DNA of 64,000 nucleotides from Roseiarcus sp963753135 (GTDB lineage: Bacteria > Pseudomonadota > Alphaproteobacteria > Rhizobiales > Beijerinckiaceae), in NCBI GenBank assembly GCA_963753135.1, contig CAVWBA010000006.1, positions 248,001 to 312,000 of the forward strand, given 5' to 3'. Within the stretch, counting starts at the first letter, position 1. Each line of letters opens with the position of its first letter. The notes beneath the pieces are model-generated. The model was not told where the DNA came from. It did not search any database and saw only the letters and a list, made by a program, of their open reading frames with translations. Positions 47,007 through 56,029 of this stretch are shown here, piece after piece. The translations under genes were made by a program, and so were the position numbers.

Positions 47007-47591
47007 TCACTGACCGCAATCGACGCTTCCGCACGGCTCTCCATTCGCGGATCGCTCGATGAAAGCCCGGCTCGAGTTCAAGAGCTTTATATTGTTCAGC
47101 GTCGTCTCATTGTTGGGGTCGAGTTTCAACGCCTGTTGGAATTTAGCCTGGGCGGCTTTGAGGTCGCCGCGCAGCATGTACGAATAGCCCTCATTGTTGA
47201 GGAGCCGCGGGGTTTCGCCCTCGAGTTTCGCCGCGGCTGCATAGGCGTGGTCCGCAAGATCGAACCGCCCCAGTCGATCGTAGCTCGCCGCCAATCCGAT
47301 CCACGCCGTCACGTCATTTGGTGACTTTTCGACTGCATCCTGAAAATATTGCTGCGCGAGGCCGAAGTTGCCTTCGTAAAATCGCTGGATGCCGAGCCTC
47401 ACCGGTTGATCCGACGGATAATATTTGACGTCGCCCGGATTTTGCCCCGTGACCGGATTGGGGACCGGCGACGGCGTCAGCCCGGGTTGATTGCACCCGG
47501 CGGCCAACGACGCCAACGCTATAACGAAAATTAACCGGGCCACGGTCTCAACGCATACGCCGACAAAAGCTGCACTCTTTTTTCTCTGCAT
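47007..47591 (-). CDS. tadD: Tetratricopeptide lipoprotein of the Tad pilus system
   Basis: 194 residues: a lipobox (LASLAAGC) after the signal, a Pro-rich linker and three to four TPR units from about residue 60 (QRFYEGNFGLAQQYFQDAVE, GLAASYDRLGRFDLADHAYA, GYSYMLRGDLKAAQAKFQQA). TadD helps secretin assembly in Tad systems. It lies 306 bp downstream of tadC on the same strand. Confidence 0.85.
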   Translation of the reverse strand: MQRKKSAAFVGVCVETVARLIFVIALASLAAGCNQPGLTPSPVPNPVTGQNPGDVKYYPSDQPVRLGIQRFYEGNFGLAQQYFQDAVEKSPNDVTAWIGLAASYDRLGRFDLADHAYAAAAKLEGETPRLLNNEGYSYMLRGDLKAAQAKFQQALKLDPNNETTLNNIKLLNSSRAFIERSANGEPCGSVDCGQ

Positions 47592-47897
47592 TCTGGCGAT
47601 GCGTCTATCCCTGATTTTCGTCCGTTAGACCCCGGCGACCGGGCTCAAATCCATACCCGGGTGAAAAGCACGGCGCCAATGCGCCGGCAGCGAGGCGCTT
47701 GGAAACTTCATCGAAGGCGCTGGCGACACCGCTCGACTCTGGCGACCGTATTCGAGCGCGAGAGATTGAGCACCTTTCGTGTCCTCTCGCGCGGCGCCGG
47801 CCGCGCCGTCATCTGGGGGGCCAGCCGAAAAGTGTTCCGATCAGAGCCGCCACCAGTATTACGATCCTATCCTCATCCTCCTGTTTGTTGCCTTGGC
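47592..47897. other. Gap between tadC and tadD
   Basis: About 306 bp. I see no convincing coding frame, repeat or RNA. It presumably contains the tadD promoter. Confidence 0.35.
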
Positions 47898-48800
47898 TCA
47901 AGGAGCGATAAGTCGGAGCAGTTTGAGAATGACAGGGAGCAGACAAATCATCAAGATGACCGGGAATATGCCAAGCGCCAATGGCACGACCATTTTGACT
48001 GGCAACTCATTCGCCTTTTTTTCGGCCAACAACATTCGCTTGGAGCGCATGTCTTCGCTGAATTCCCTGAGTGTCGTGGCGACGTCGCCGCCGAGCTCCA
48101 CCGAATGCCGCAACACAGCGACGAAGGACGCCGCCTCGTCGAGCCCCAGCCGGTCCGCGAAGGCCCCCAACGCGTCAACCGAGCTTCGCCCCGCGCGCAT
48201 TTCGGCGCCCATCAATGCGATGTTATGGCCAAGCGCTCGGCTTCGCTTGCTGAGCCGATCCCGAATTCTATCGAAGGACGCCTCGACCGTAAGACCCGCG
48301 GTGACGCAGACCGTCAACAGGTCCAGAAGATCCGGAAAATTCAGCCGGTACTCGGCGAGTTGCGAAGCCTGACGGCGAGAGAGGTAGGCGTCCGGCCCAA
48401 GGACGCCGATCCCGACAGAGGCGGCCGCCGCCAGCACAAAGTTCAAAGTTGAAAGGTCTCGCATGAGCAGCGCGCTGCAAGCCAAGACCATGAGCGGCGC
48501 GGCAATGACGGCGCAGACGCGCGCAAGGACGTAGTAGCGGACGGCGCGTGGGCTGAAATAGCCTGCGCGCACCAATTTCAGTCTCAGCTCTTTGCCGAGT
48601 TTCTGACCAAGACCGAATCGGTCTTCTCCAAAGGGCTCCCCCATCAGGTCGCCCACATTGTCGGCTGAAGTCAGCGCCAGCGCAGTTGGCAGACGCCGCT
48701 GCAAGCGGTTGCGGCTCGTGATCAAATGGCTGACCGTGAAAGTGATTCCGGCCACCGAAGCGAATGCGGCCGAAACAAAAAGTAGGAGCCCAATATCCAT
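47898..48800 (-). CDS. tadC: Tad pilus inner-membrane platform protein
   Basis: 300-residue T2SSF-type platform protein. N-terminal span SAAFASVAGITFTVSHLIT, the T2SSF domain (LNFPDLLDLLTVCVTAGLTV, DRLGLDEAASFVAVLRHSVE) and C-terminal spans KMVVPLALGIFPVILMICLL. With TadB it forms the platform driven by CpaF. Nine bases after tadB. Confidence 0.92.
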   Translation of the reverse strand: MDIGLLLFVSAAFASVAGITFTVSHLITSRNRLQRRLPTALALTSADNVGDLMGEPFGEDRFGLGQKLGKELRLKLVRAGYFSPRAVRYYVLARVCAVIAAPLMVLACSALLMRDLSTLNFVLAAAASVGIGVLGPDAYLSRRQASQLAEYRLNFPDLLDLLTVCVTAGLTVEASFDRIRDRLSKRSRALGHNIALMGAEMRAGRSSVDALGAFADRLGLDEAASFVAVLRHSVELGGDVATTLREFSEDMRSKRMLLAEKKANELPVKMVVPLALGIFPVILMICLLPVILKLLRLIAP

Positions 48801-48809
48801 GACCGCGGC

Positions 48810-49763
48810 CTAAATCCTGAAATTGACCATGCGGTAGATGATGAAGTTCGAGACGACCAACGAGACCCCTCCGTAGACCAGCGCCGGGACAAGGGCGGGA
48901 CTGCCCGCCAACTCGCCAAAGTAGTCCTTCGAAAGCAATCGAATGGCGCCGTAAAGGATGAATGGCATGGCGGAGAGAAACCATGCCGACAAACGCCCTT
49001 CGGCGCTCAGCGCCTTTACCTTGAGCTGAAGCATGCCGCGCTGGCGCATGAGGGTCGCGAGGCGAGCGAGCACTTCGGCGAGATTGCCGCCGGTTTGGCT
49101 CTGCACGCTGACGGCGGTGACCAGGAACAGGAGATCGTCCTGACCGACGCGACGGTGCAGGTTGACGACGGCTGTCGTCACATCCTGACCAAACATGATT
49201 TCCTCGGCGGTTATGGCGAGCTCTGCGCCGATCGGGTCACGCATTTCTTTCGCCGCCAGCCCAATCGCGCTGACGAATGGGTGGCCGATGCGCAAGCTGC
49301 GCACGATGATGTTGAGCGCGTCCGGCAGCTGAGCCGTGAAGCTGTCGATCCGTCGCCGGCGGACGATCGATAGGTAGAGCGCGATTCCCGCCAGGCCGAC
49401 GATCAGGCCTATCGTCGCCGCCATCCAGAGATGGGAGAGAAACGGAGACAGCGCCAACGCGACGCCGGTGCAAAGCGCGGCCGTCCACAGTCCGAGCGCT
49501 GCTGCGGACATTCTCAAACCTGTCTGCGCCAGGAACTCATTCACGCCTTCTAAGCTCGGATGATCAAGTGTGGCCAATCCGCGTTCTTGCCGGAGAACCT
49601 CGACGGACTTGGCGCCGCCGCGGGCTCTCGCCGCCAGTCGACGATTGATCGCATTGCGATCGCGTTGCGCGCGAAGAACCATCCGGTAGAGAGTGTGAAC
49701 CGCCAGGACGACGCCTGCGAACACGATCCCGCAAACAATCCAAAGCTCGTTCATGGCGCTCAC
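48810..49763 (-). CDS. tadB: Tad pilus inner-membrane platform protein
   Basis: 317 residues, T2SSF-type. Membrane spans IVFAGVVLAVHTLYRMVL, ALGLWTAALCTGVALALSPF, LIVGLAGIALYLSIVRR; T2SSF signature QLPDALNIIVRSLRIGHPFV and SVQSQTGGNLAEVLARLATL. Overlaps cpaF by four bases (ATGA). Confidence 0.93.
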   Translation of the reverse strand: MSAMNELWIVCGIVFAGVVLAVHTLYRMVLRAQRDRNAINRRLAARARGGAKSVEVLRQERGLATLDHPSLEGVNEFLAQTGLRMSAAALGLWTAALCTGVALALSPFLSHLWMAATIGLIVGLAGIALYLSIVRRRRIDSFTAQLPDALNIIVRSLRIGHPFVSAIGLAAKEMRDPIGAELAITAEEIMFGQDVTTAVVNLHRRVGQDDLLFLVTAVSVQSQTGGNLAEVLARLATLMRQRGMLQLKVKALSAEGRLSAWFLSAMPFILYGAIRLLSKDYFGELAGSPALVPALVYGGVSLVVSNFIIYRMVNFRI

Positions 49764-51145
49764 AATGTTCTGGCCGGGTCGAAGCAGGCCGGCGACACGT
49801 CGATGCCATAGGCCTTCAGGTCGGAGAGAAAGCGCGGGCGAATGCCCGTCGCCTTGAAGCTTCCGTGCAGCGTTCCCTGGGCGTCGGTGAAGTCCTTCAC
49901 GAACTTGAAGATCTCGTGCATCTGGATGACGTCGCCTTCCATGCCGGTGATCTCGCTCACGCTGGTCAAGCGCCGCGCGCCGTCGGGCAGCCTCTGCACT
50001 TGAACAACGAGCGTGATCGCGGAAGCGATCTGGCTACGAATGGCGTTGAGCGTCATGGGGGTGCCCGCCATGCCAACCATTTGCTCGAGCCTCTTCAGCG
50101 CGTCGCGCGGGGAGTTGGCGTGAATCGTGGTCATCGAGCCTTCATGGCCGGTGTTCATCGCCTGCAGCATGTCGAACGCCTCTTCGCCGCGGCACTCGCC
50201 GATAATGATGCGGTCGGGGCGCATTCTCAGCGCATTGCGAACGAGGTCGCGTTGTCTCACCTCGCCCTTGCCCTCGATATTGGCGGGCCGCGTCTCGAGA
50301 CGGCCGACATGCGGCTGTTGCAGTTGAAGTTCGGCGGCGTCCTCGATGGTGATCAGGCGTTCGCGGACGGGAATGAAATTCGAAAGCGCGTTGAGCATTG
50401 TCGTCTTGCCGGACCCGGTGCCGCCGGCGATGAGCGTCGAAACCTTGCCCGCGACCGCCGCCGCAAGAACCTCGGACATCGCGGGGCGCAGCGTCCCAAG
50501 TTCGACAAGCCGGTCCATGTCAAGGACGCGCTCGGCGAATTTTCGGATCGAAACAAGCGGCCCATCGACAGCGATCGGCCGCACCGCGACATTGACGCGC
50601 GAGCCGTCGCGCAACCGCGCGTCGACCATGGGCGAGGATTCGTCGACGCGCCGTCCGATCGCCGAGACGATCCGGTTGATGATGCGCAGGAGATGCGCCT
50701 CGTCCTTGAAATGGACCTTGGTCTCCTGCAATTGCCCGAAGCGCTCGATGAAGCAGCGCCTATGCGTGTTGATGAGAATGTCGGTAACCGTCGGGTCCTT
50801 CAACAAGGGCTCGAGCGGACCATAGCCCGTCATCTCGGCGATGATCTCATTCGAGAAGAGGTCGAGCTCCTTCTGATTGAGCGACAGGCTTTCGCGGCGG
50901 ACGTGATCGCCGACGTAAGCGCGCACCTGTTTCGCCAGTTCGTCCGGCGGCATCTTTTCCAGCGCCGTCAGATTGAACTCGTCGATGATCCGCTCGTGCA
51001 GCTTGAGCTTCTCGTCGAGCAGGCCCGGCCGGCGCGCAATCAGATCCGCGTAGACGTTATCCGGCCGGCCCGACGGCGCTTCAGGACCCTTGTCCGCGAC
51101 GGTCGGCTCGCTCTTGTCTACGTTCTTGCTGCTAAGGAATCCCAT
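49760..51145 (-). CDS. cpaF: Tad pilus secretion ATPase
   Basis: TadA/CpaF ATPase of 461 residues, T2SSE fold. Walker A AGGTGSGKTTMLNALSNFIP, Walker B region GECRGEEAFDMLQAMNTGHE, His box and arginine fingers in RDGSRVNVAVRPIAVDGPLV. Hexameric ATPase powering pilus extension and retraction. ATG 51145; the gap to cpaE is about 20 bp. Confidence 0.95.
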   Translation of the reverse strand: MGFLSSKNVDKSEPTVADKGPEAPSGRPDNVYADLIARRPGLLDEKLKLHERIIDEFNLTALEKMPPDELAKQVRAYVGDHVRRESLSLNQKELDLFSNEIIAEMTGYGPLEPLLKDPTVTDILINTHRRCFIERFGQLQETKVHFKDEAHLLRIINRIVSAIGRRVDESSPMVDARLRDGSRVNVAVRPIAVDGPLVSIRKFAERVLDMDRLVELGTLRPAMSEVLAAAVAGKVSTLIAGGTGSGKTTMLNALSNFIPVRERLITIEDAAELQLQQPHVGRLETRPANIEGKGEVRQRDLVRNALRMRPDRIIIGECRGEEAFDMLQAMNTGHEGSMTTIHANSPRDALKRLEQMVGMAGTPMTLNAIRSQIASAITLVVQVQRLPDGARRLTSVSEITGMEGDVIQMHEIFKFVKDFTDAQGTLHGSFKATGIRPRFLSDLKAYGIDVSPACFDPARTL

Positions 51146-51166
51146 GACGTTGATCCGATCGTGGAA

Positions 51167-52312
51167 TTAAAGCCGTCGAGGCGGAGGGGATTTCAGCGCG
51201 GCGCAAAAGGCCGATATCGCGGCGACGTCCTTCACCGACTTGTCGGACGGATAGGCCAGAGTGATGGGCGTTCCGACGTTCACGCACTCGATCGCGACGC
51301 GGGCGCTTCTGACAAAGAAGCGCTTTTCCTCGCCGAGAATCCGCGCCACATGGTCGGCTCGAGCCACCTTGCCCATAAGGCCGAATTCGCATCGGTTGAC
51401 CACCGCTCGCACTTCCGCAGTGATCGTGGCTTCCTCGCGCAGAGCGCGAACCGTCTCCTCGATTTGCCTTAAACCTGGAATGGTGTTGAGGCCGGTGACC
51501 AAAATCCCCTTCGACGCCGCGAGCAGAGGAAGCGTCCATGAATGAACCGAGAGCGGCAGATCGATGACGATCGTGGAATATCGCTGCGCTAGGCGATCGA
51601 ACAATGCGGATAGAGCGTTGACGTTGAGGTCGCGGGCGTGAAACCGGCTGCGGCCTGCCGCTAGGACGTCCAATCCGCTGGAATGATGGCTGATGAAGGC
51701 GCTCAGCAACTGGTCGTCGAGACGCTCCGGGGCGGCGACGATCTCTTCAAACTGAAACTTGGGCGCGATGTCGAGGTAGTCGCACACATGGCTCGACTGG
51801 AAGTCAAGATCGACAAGCGCGACTTTGGCGCCTCTCATCGATTTCTCCTTGACCAGATGGACGGCGGTCTCGATGGCGAGGGTCGAATTGCCGACGCCGC
51901 CTGCGCTTGGCGTGAACGACACCACGATCGGGGACTCGGCAGTGTCGTGTCTCGCCGGCGCGTTGACCCGGCCGACGATGTCGAGAACTTCGTGCGGCAG
52001 CCCGATCTCCGCGACCCAGTCGGCGTTTCCGGATTGAATGAGCCTTTTATAGTCGCGAGCGGAAATGTCGCCGCCAACGAGGATGAAAAACAGGTTTGGC
52101 GAATGGCGTCTGACGAGGTCGATCAGATCGTCGACATTTGCATCGGTAGACGGCGTCGCGACCAGGAGGATGATCGAACGATCCGAGCTCTGCCGGTCGA
52201 TGTCCTCAACGCTCGGAACCCGCTTGAGGTCCGGGATTGACGACTTGAGCTTGCCCTGGATCTCGTCGACTTTGGCTTCGCCGCCGGCTCCGTGGGTCAG
52301 ATAAATCGTCAT
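51167..52312 (-). CDS. cpaE: Tad pilus localisation protein, ParA-like (TadZ)
   Basis: 381 residues from ATG 52312; an open frame further upstream is in shadow of tadG and rejected. Receiver-like N-terminus (SSDRSIILLVATPSTDANVD), then a MinD/ParA domain with the deviant P-loop FTPSAGGVGNSTLAIE, which has Asn where Lys/Thr is usual, and VALVDLDFQSSHVCDYLDI. TadZ/CpaE proteins position pili at the pole and often have altered Walker motifs. Confidence 0.92.
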   Translation of the reverse strand: MTIYLTHGAGGEAKVDEIQGKLKSSIPDLKRVPSVEDIDRQSSDRSIILLVATPSTDANVDDLIDLVRRHSPNLFFILVGGDISARDYKRLIQSGNADWVAEIGLPHEVLDIVGRVNAPARHDTAESPIVVSFTPSAGGVGNSTLAIETAVHLVKEKSMRGAKVALVDLDFQSSHVCDYLDIAPKFQFEEIVAAPERLDDQLLSAFISHHSSGLDVLAAGRSRFHARDLNVNALSALFDRLAQRYSTIVIDLPLSVHSWTLPLLAASKGILVTGLNTIPGLRQIEETVRALREEATITAEVRAVVNRCEFGLMGKVARADHVARILGEEKRFFVRSARVAIECVNVGTPITLAYPSDKSVKDVAAISAFCAALKSPPPRRL

Positions 52313-52398
52313 CGGCGCGCCACCGCAAAGCAGGCGTGGCGCTCGACGAGCCTCGGGGATCGTCTCGGCATGCCTCCGCTTTTCGCAATCGATTTCAT

Positions 52399-54282
52399 CT
52401 AACGGTACAGCTGGACAAGATGGAAAATTTTGACGTTGTCGGTCGGACCCGGCGCGCCGGTGATCTCGCCATAGAGATTGCCGTCCTTGAGAGCGCTGTA
52501 CGGCTGGGTCATGAAGAACTTGCCGAAAGCCGCCACCGGCGTCGTGGAGGATGCGCCTGCGTCTGTCATGTCGCCGAGAGCCGTTTGAGCGAGGCAATTG
52601 ATGATCGGTACGATCAAATTGCGCCGGTCGACGCCGCCGGTCGTGGTGTCGACCCCGCTCGCTCCGCGCGCGTTGGCGCAGAACGGCCCGCCGCTCTCGG
52701 TCTGGAACACCCCTGGCGGGCTCCTCGAGCCCTGGGGGTCCGGTTGGCCGTTGCTCGTCCAGCCATTTTTTCCGGACCAATCGTTGATCCCCCCGGCGCG
52801 CGATCCTTGGGCGATCTCGTATCGGTAAATCTGGTAGCGGCTGACCGTTGTTTGGGCCGGAGTTCCACACACGCCGCCGAGGGCCGTTCCGACAGTCGCG
52901 GCGGACGGCCCATGCGGATGATTGATGGCCCAGTAATTGGCGCAATCCCACTGGCCGTTGCCTTCGGCGCCCCCGAGGCTGGGGAAGGCGATGTCCTCAG
53001 GCAATCCGCTGGTCGTCCATTCGATCGTGAGGCCATCCGAAGCTTGCGACGTCGTGGCTGGGGTCGAGACCGTGACCGTCGCGCCGGCGGAATTGGAGAC
53101 GGTGACGGGGTTGGCCGTCGTGCTCGTGAAGGCGCCGCCTGAGTCCACCACGGGCTCTCCGGCTGTTATCCCGATGGGGTTCGCGACATTCGTTAGAATG
53201 GGCGAATTCTGGGTCGCCGCGCCCGCGGTCCGATTCGAAGGGTAGGTGTAATAGAGGTTCGATCCGCTGGCCGGCGCAGCGCTGCACCAGTCGACGGCGT
53301 TGGACTGGCGCCCCGGAAGATAGCCCTTTCGGACATTGACCGCGGGCGGGTCGGCGCTGGGCGAGGCGAGCGGCGGGTTCTGATTGTAGATATCAAATCG
53401 GGTGTCGAAATAGGGCTCGACGGCGTTCTTATTGCCGACCGCGAGGCTCACGCCTGCGTCGCTGTAACAGGCGCCGGCGGCGCCGGCGACATTCTTCGCC
53501 ATGCAAGTCGCGTCATCGCAGCCGTCGGCCGTCTTCAGCCACCCGAAGTGGCCGGGGCCAATCCCGTTTCTGTTGAGCTTGAGTTGACGCCTCAGCATCG
53601 CGGGGTCGTCGAAGGCGGAATAGAGCGCAGCCGTCGCCTGCGCGTCGGTCATCGATCCCGCGCTCTCTTCGTATGGGTTACAGACGAAGATCGGCGCGAC
53701 CGAACAAACACTCGTGCCGGCGAAACCGGCGACCGCGTCGGCGCCGACGGCGAATGCGCTGGTTGAAATGCTGGCCAAGAACGTCGCCGGAAGGACGGTC
53801 GACCAAGTCTGGGGCGTGATCTTCACGGCGACATATTTCGCGTCCGAATCCCCGCTCGCCAGAGCGCCGCCGATGCCGTCGCTCGCCGCCAAGAGGCTGG
53901 AATAGAAAACGAACGTGTAGTTCAGCGTCGGCGACGATCCGACGCCGAAGAGCGTGTTGGACAATTCCGTCGCGGCATGCGCGTTCGCCATCGCGGAGAT
54001 CGCGCGCCCTTCGGCGCCCGGTTGTCTGTTGAGTTCGCGAGCTCCGGCAAGCGCGAGGCTGTCAGCGGCCGCCTGCATCTGCGTCTGCAAGCTCATGCGG
54101 CGGGAGGCGTCCAGGGCAAGGAGGGCGAACCCGACCAGAACCGGCAGCATCACCGCCACATAGGGGACCATCAATCCATCTGTGTCGCGCCACAACGCAA
54201 GAGCGCGCCGCGAGAAATGGTCTCGGACTCTTGACCCTATAGGGCGCGACTTACACATCGCTAGCGCTTGCTGCGTACGCAT
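52399..54282 (-). CDS. tadG: TadG-like Flp pilus-assembly protein, large form
   Basis: About 627 residues. After a short polar start there is the TadG-type membrane anchor (DTDGLMVPYVAVMLPVLVG, FALLALDASRRMSLQTQMQ, AADSLALAGARELNRQ). The long periplasmic part has about ten Cys (SVCSVAPIFVCNPYEESAG, DGCDDATCMAKN, GACYSD and others) and low-complexity Gly/Ser/Thr stretches. No von Willebrand MIDAS motif was seen. ATG 54282 is preferred because the longer start lies inside a repeat; ATG 54258 is also possible. Probably minor pseudopilin-like scaffold or adhesive component. Confidence 0.85.
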   Translation of the reverse strand: MRTQQALAMCKSRPIGSRVRDHFSRRALALWRDTDGLMVPYVAVMLPVLVGFALLALDASRRMSLQTQMQAAADSLALAGARELNRQPGAEGRAISAMANAHAATELSNTLFGVGSSPTLNYTFVFYSSLLAASDGIGGALASGDSDAKYVAVKITPQTWSTVLPATFLASISTSAFAVGADAVAGFAGTSVCSVAPIFVCNPYEESAGSMTDAQATAALYSAFDDPAMLRRQLKLNRNGIGPGHFGWLKTADGCDDATCMAKNVAGAAGACYSDAGVSLAVGNKNAVEPYFDTRFDIYNQNPPLASPSADPPAVNVRKGYLPGRQSNAVDWCSAAPASGSNLYYTYPSNRTAGAATQNSPILTNVANPIGITAGEPVVDSGGAFTSTTANPVTVSNSAGATVTVSTPATTSQASDGLTIEWTTSGLPEDIAFPSLGGAEGNGQWDCANYWAINHPHGPSAATVGTALGGVCGTPAQTTVSRYQIYRYEIAQGSRAGGINDWSGKNGWTSNGQPDPQGSRSPPGVFQTESGGPFCANARGASGVDTTTGGVDRRNLIVPIINCLAQTALGDMTDAGASSTTPVAAFGKFFMTQPYSALKDGNLYGEITGAPGPTDNVKIFHLVQLYR

Positions 54283-54300
54283 GGAACCGCCATTGCGAGG

Positions 54301-54332
54301 AGCCATAGGGCGGCGAACAACGCCCTATGGCT
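54301..54332. repeat. Palindromic hairpin between tadG and tadE
   Basis: AGCCATAGGGCG and CGCCCTATGGCT form a perfect 12-bp stem with an eight-base loop. The outer flanks (CATTGCGAGG on the left, AGGAATGACG on the right) resemble the ends of the repeat at 11744. In the tad operon it may attenuate or stabilise the message. Confidence 0.6.
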
Positions 54333-54372
54333 AGGAATGACGACGTTAGTTCCATCCCATCGCGACGCATTG

Positions 54373-55047
54373 CTAGTCGGCGGCTGAAGCCGACAGGGCT
54401 TCCCCTGTTATCGTCGTTGTCACCTGCGGCATGTTGATTGCGCCGAACGGCAGGAAGAAAAACTTGAACGGCAGCTTGGTCTTGGAAGAAGGAGCGTTGA
54501 GCGAAACCGTGATTGTCGGAACAGGTCCAAGACTCCGTCCGGCGTAGCCCAAGCCCGTCTGCTTATAGACCACCGTCACATATTGCGGCGCTATCGCAGG
54601 ATGGAGATTGCACATGCCGGCGAAATATTGAGAGGCCGGCGGCGCGCAATTTTCATTGCCTGCCCGCCCATAGACGATGAGCCCCATCGCGTCGGGCGAA
54701 TAGGAACCCATTCCATCGCATGCGCCGCTCGCGCAACTGCACGCCGCCACGCTACCGTCGCACTCGATCGTGAAGTCGGGCATCGGACTTCCCGACGTCA
54801 CACCTGAACTCAGCACATCGTCAGCAAGCGAGGTCAGACCGGAGGCGATGGGATCGGACACCGCCGCAATGCGCGCGCCGATCTCAACCGCCTTGGCCGC
54901 GGCGTTCCACTGATAGAGCGCATTCATGAAGTCGATCCCGCCGAAAAGAAACAGGATCAGAAGCGGCAAGATGATCGCGACTTCGACCAGCGGGCCGCCA
55001 TCTTCATCTCGAGCAAGCTCAGCGAAGAACGAGGATATGCTCATCAA
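54373..55047 (-). CDS. tadE: TadE/TadF-like minor pseudopilin
   Basis: 224 residues. The TadE segment is ARDEDGGPLVEVAIILPLLI, with the Glu-5-like residue and a hydrophobic helix LFLFGGIDFMNALYQWNAAA. The periplasmic half has six Cys and AINMPQVTTTITGEAL at the end. The cleavage site around DG|GPLVE fits the prepilin pattern processed by CpaA. Start overlaps the stop of the next upstream gene (ATGA). Confidence 0.85.
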   Translation of the reverse strand: MMSISSFFAELARDEDGGPLVEVAIILPLLILFLFGGIDFMNALYQWNAAAKAVEIGARIAAVSDPIASGLTSLADDVLSSGVTSGSPMPDFTIECDGSVAACSCASGACDGMGSYSPDAMGLIVYGRAGNENCAPPASQYFAGMCNLHPAIAPQYVTVVYKQTGLGYAGRSLGPVPTITVSLNAPSSKTKLPFKFFFLPFGAINMPQVTTTITGEALSASAAD

Positions 55048-55589
55048 CCCGGTCCTATGAACCGCTCCTGATGGGAGAAGGACAACATGGGCGCCTTCAG
55101 TCCCAGAGATGAGAACAGCCCGAGCGAAGGATCGGCGAAACGGGTCGCGACCTCGATGATCGTCATGCTCGCTGAACCGTCAGCGTAGTCTCCGTTCTCA
55201 AGAGCGACGCTCGGAACACAGCTGATTGTAACGTCGGCCGGGCTCCAGCCGGTGACGCGCGCCGAGCCGCCGGGAACCAGCTGAGCGGTGGTTGCAATGT
55301 TCGCCGCATCGTCCGTGTACAAAACGCCGTATTGATCCTTTTGCGCGCAGGGATCGCGATTGCCATCGGTGAGTTCGACTCGGGTCATGTAGCGCGCGGC
55401 GTCGCGCAAGCCCGACACCACGAGCTGCTGATTGTAGAGATACCAGGAGAACTCGAACACGCCGAGAAACAGCGTGATCAGCAAAGGCATGACAATTGTC
55501 GCCTCGACGAGGGCGGACCCCTCCTCGTCGCGCCACAACGATACCTTTCCTGCTCGCCTATATTCCGGCATCGAAAGGCGCCTTCGCAT
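55044..55589 (-). CDS. TadE-like minor pseudopilin
   Basis: 181 residues. The TadE-type N-terminus WRDEEGSALVEATIVMPLLI has the conserved Gly-x-Ala-Leu-Val-Glu and is followed by a helix TLFLGVFEFSWYLYNQQLVV. The C-terminal part is beta-rich with two Cys. Second of the tandem tadE pair; shares the prepilin-peptidase cleavage pattern. Confidence 0.87.
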   Translation of the reverse strand: MRRRLSMPEYRRAGKVSLWRDEEGSALVEATIVMPLLITLFLGVFEFSWYLYNQQLVVSGLRDAARYMTRVELTDGNRDPCAQKDQYGVLYTDDAANIATTAQLVPGGSARVTGWSPADVTISCVPSVALENGDYADGSASMTIIEVATRFADPSLGLFSSLGLKAPMLSFSHQERFIGPG

Positions 55590-55591
55590 TT

Positions 55592-56029
55592 CTAATAGCC
55601 TGAGGGTTGACCGGGAGGAGCGGCCGTCATTCCGGCGGAGCCGCCGCCATTGGCAGCACCGCCGGGGTTGGCGCCCGAACTCGTCGACGTCTGCGCGCCA
55701 GCGCCACTATCGCTCGCGCTCGCGCCCGAGGTGCCGCTTTCATAGCGGTTGATCACTTTCACAAGCCGCGCGCCATTCGCCGGAATGTTCGTGTCGTTGG
55801 CGTGGCGTGGCCAGGGCGTCGCCGTTTGCATGGTGGTATTCGCGGCTTGGGCGTCGCCGCCGGTTGTCGAGACCAGAGCGGTCCGCTGAAGATAGTCGGC
55901 GAACGGATCATCGAAGCCGATCGTGGAAGAGCAGCCGGCGACCGCCAGGGACGCCGCGAGGGATGAGATCGCGATAGCGCTTCTCAACGCGGCCGGTTCA
56001 GCTTTCGACCGATCCGGCATCGAACTCAC
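55592..56029 (-). CDS. Small Tad-locus lipoprotein in the CpaD position
   Basis: 145 residues: signal and lipobox (SLAASLAVAGC), a short folded part DDPFADYLQRTALVSTTGGD, WPRHANDTNIPANGARLVKV, then a Ser/Gly/Ala-rich tail of about 45 residues. It starts inside the end of cpaC (ATGA overlap) and precedes the tadE pair, where CpaD is usually found, but it is shorter and lacks recognisable CpaD sequence. Probably an outer-membrane pilot or stabiliser. Confidence 0.7.
   Translation of the reverse strand: MSSMPDRSKAEPAALRSAIAISSLAASLAVAGCSSTIGFDDPFADYLQRTALVSTTGGDAQAANTTMQTATPWPRHANDTNIPANGARLVKVINRYESGTSGASASDSGAGAQTSTSSGANPGGAANGGGSAGMTAAPPGQPSGY

Noticed and set aside
49865..51472. Long + strand open frame opposite cpaF
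   Set aside because: Lies antisense to a certain ATPase gene and shows no recognisable protein sequence.
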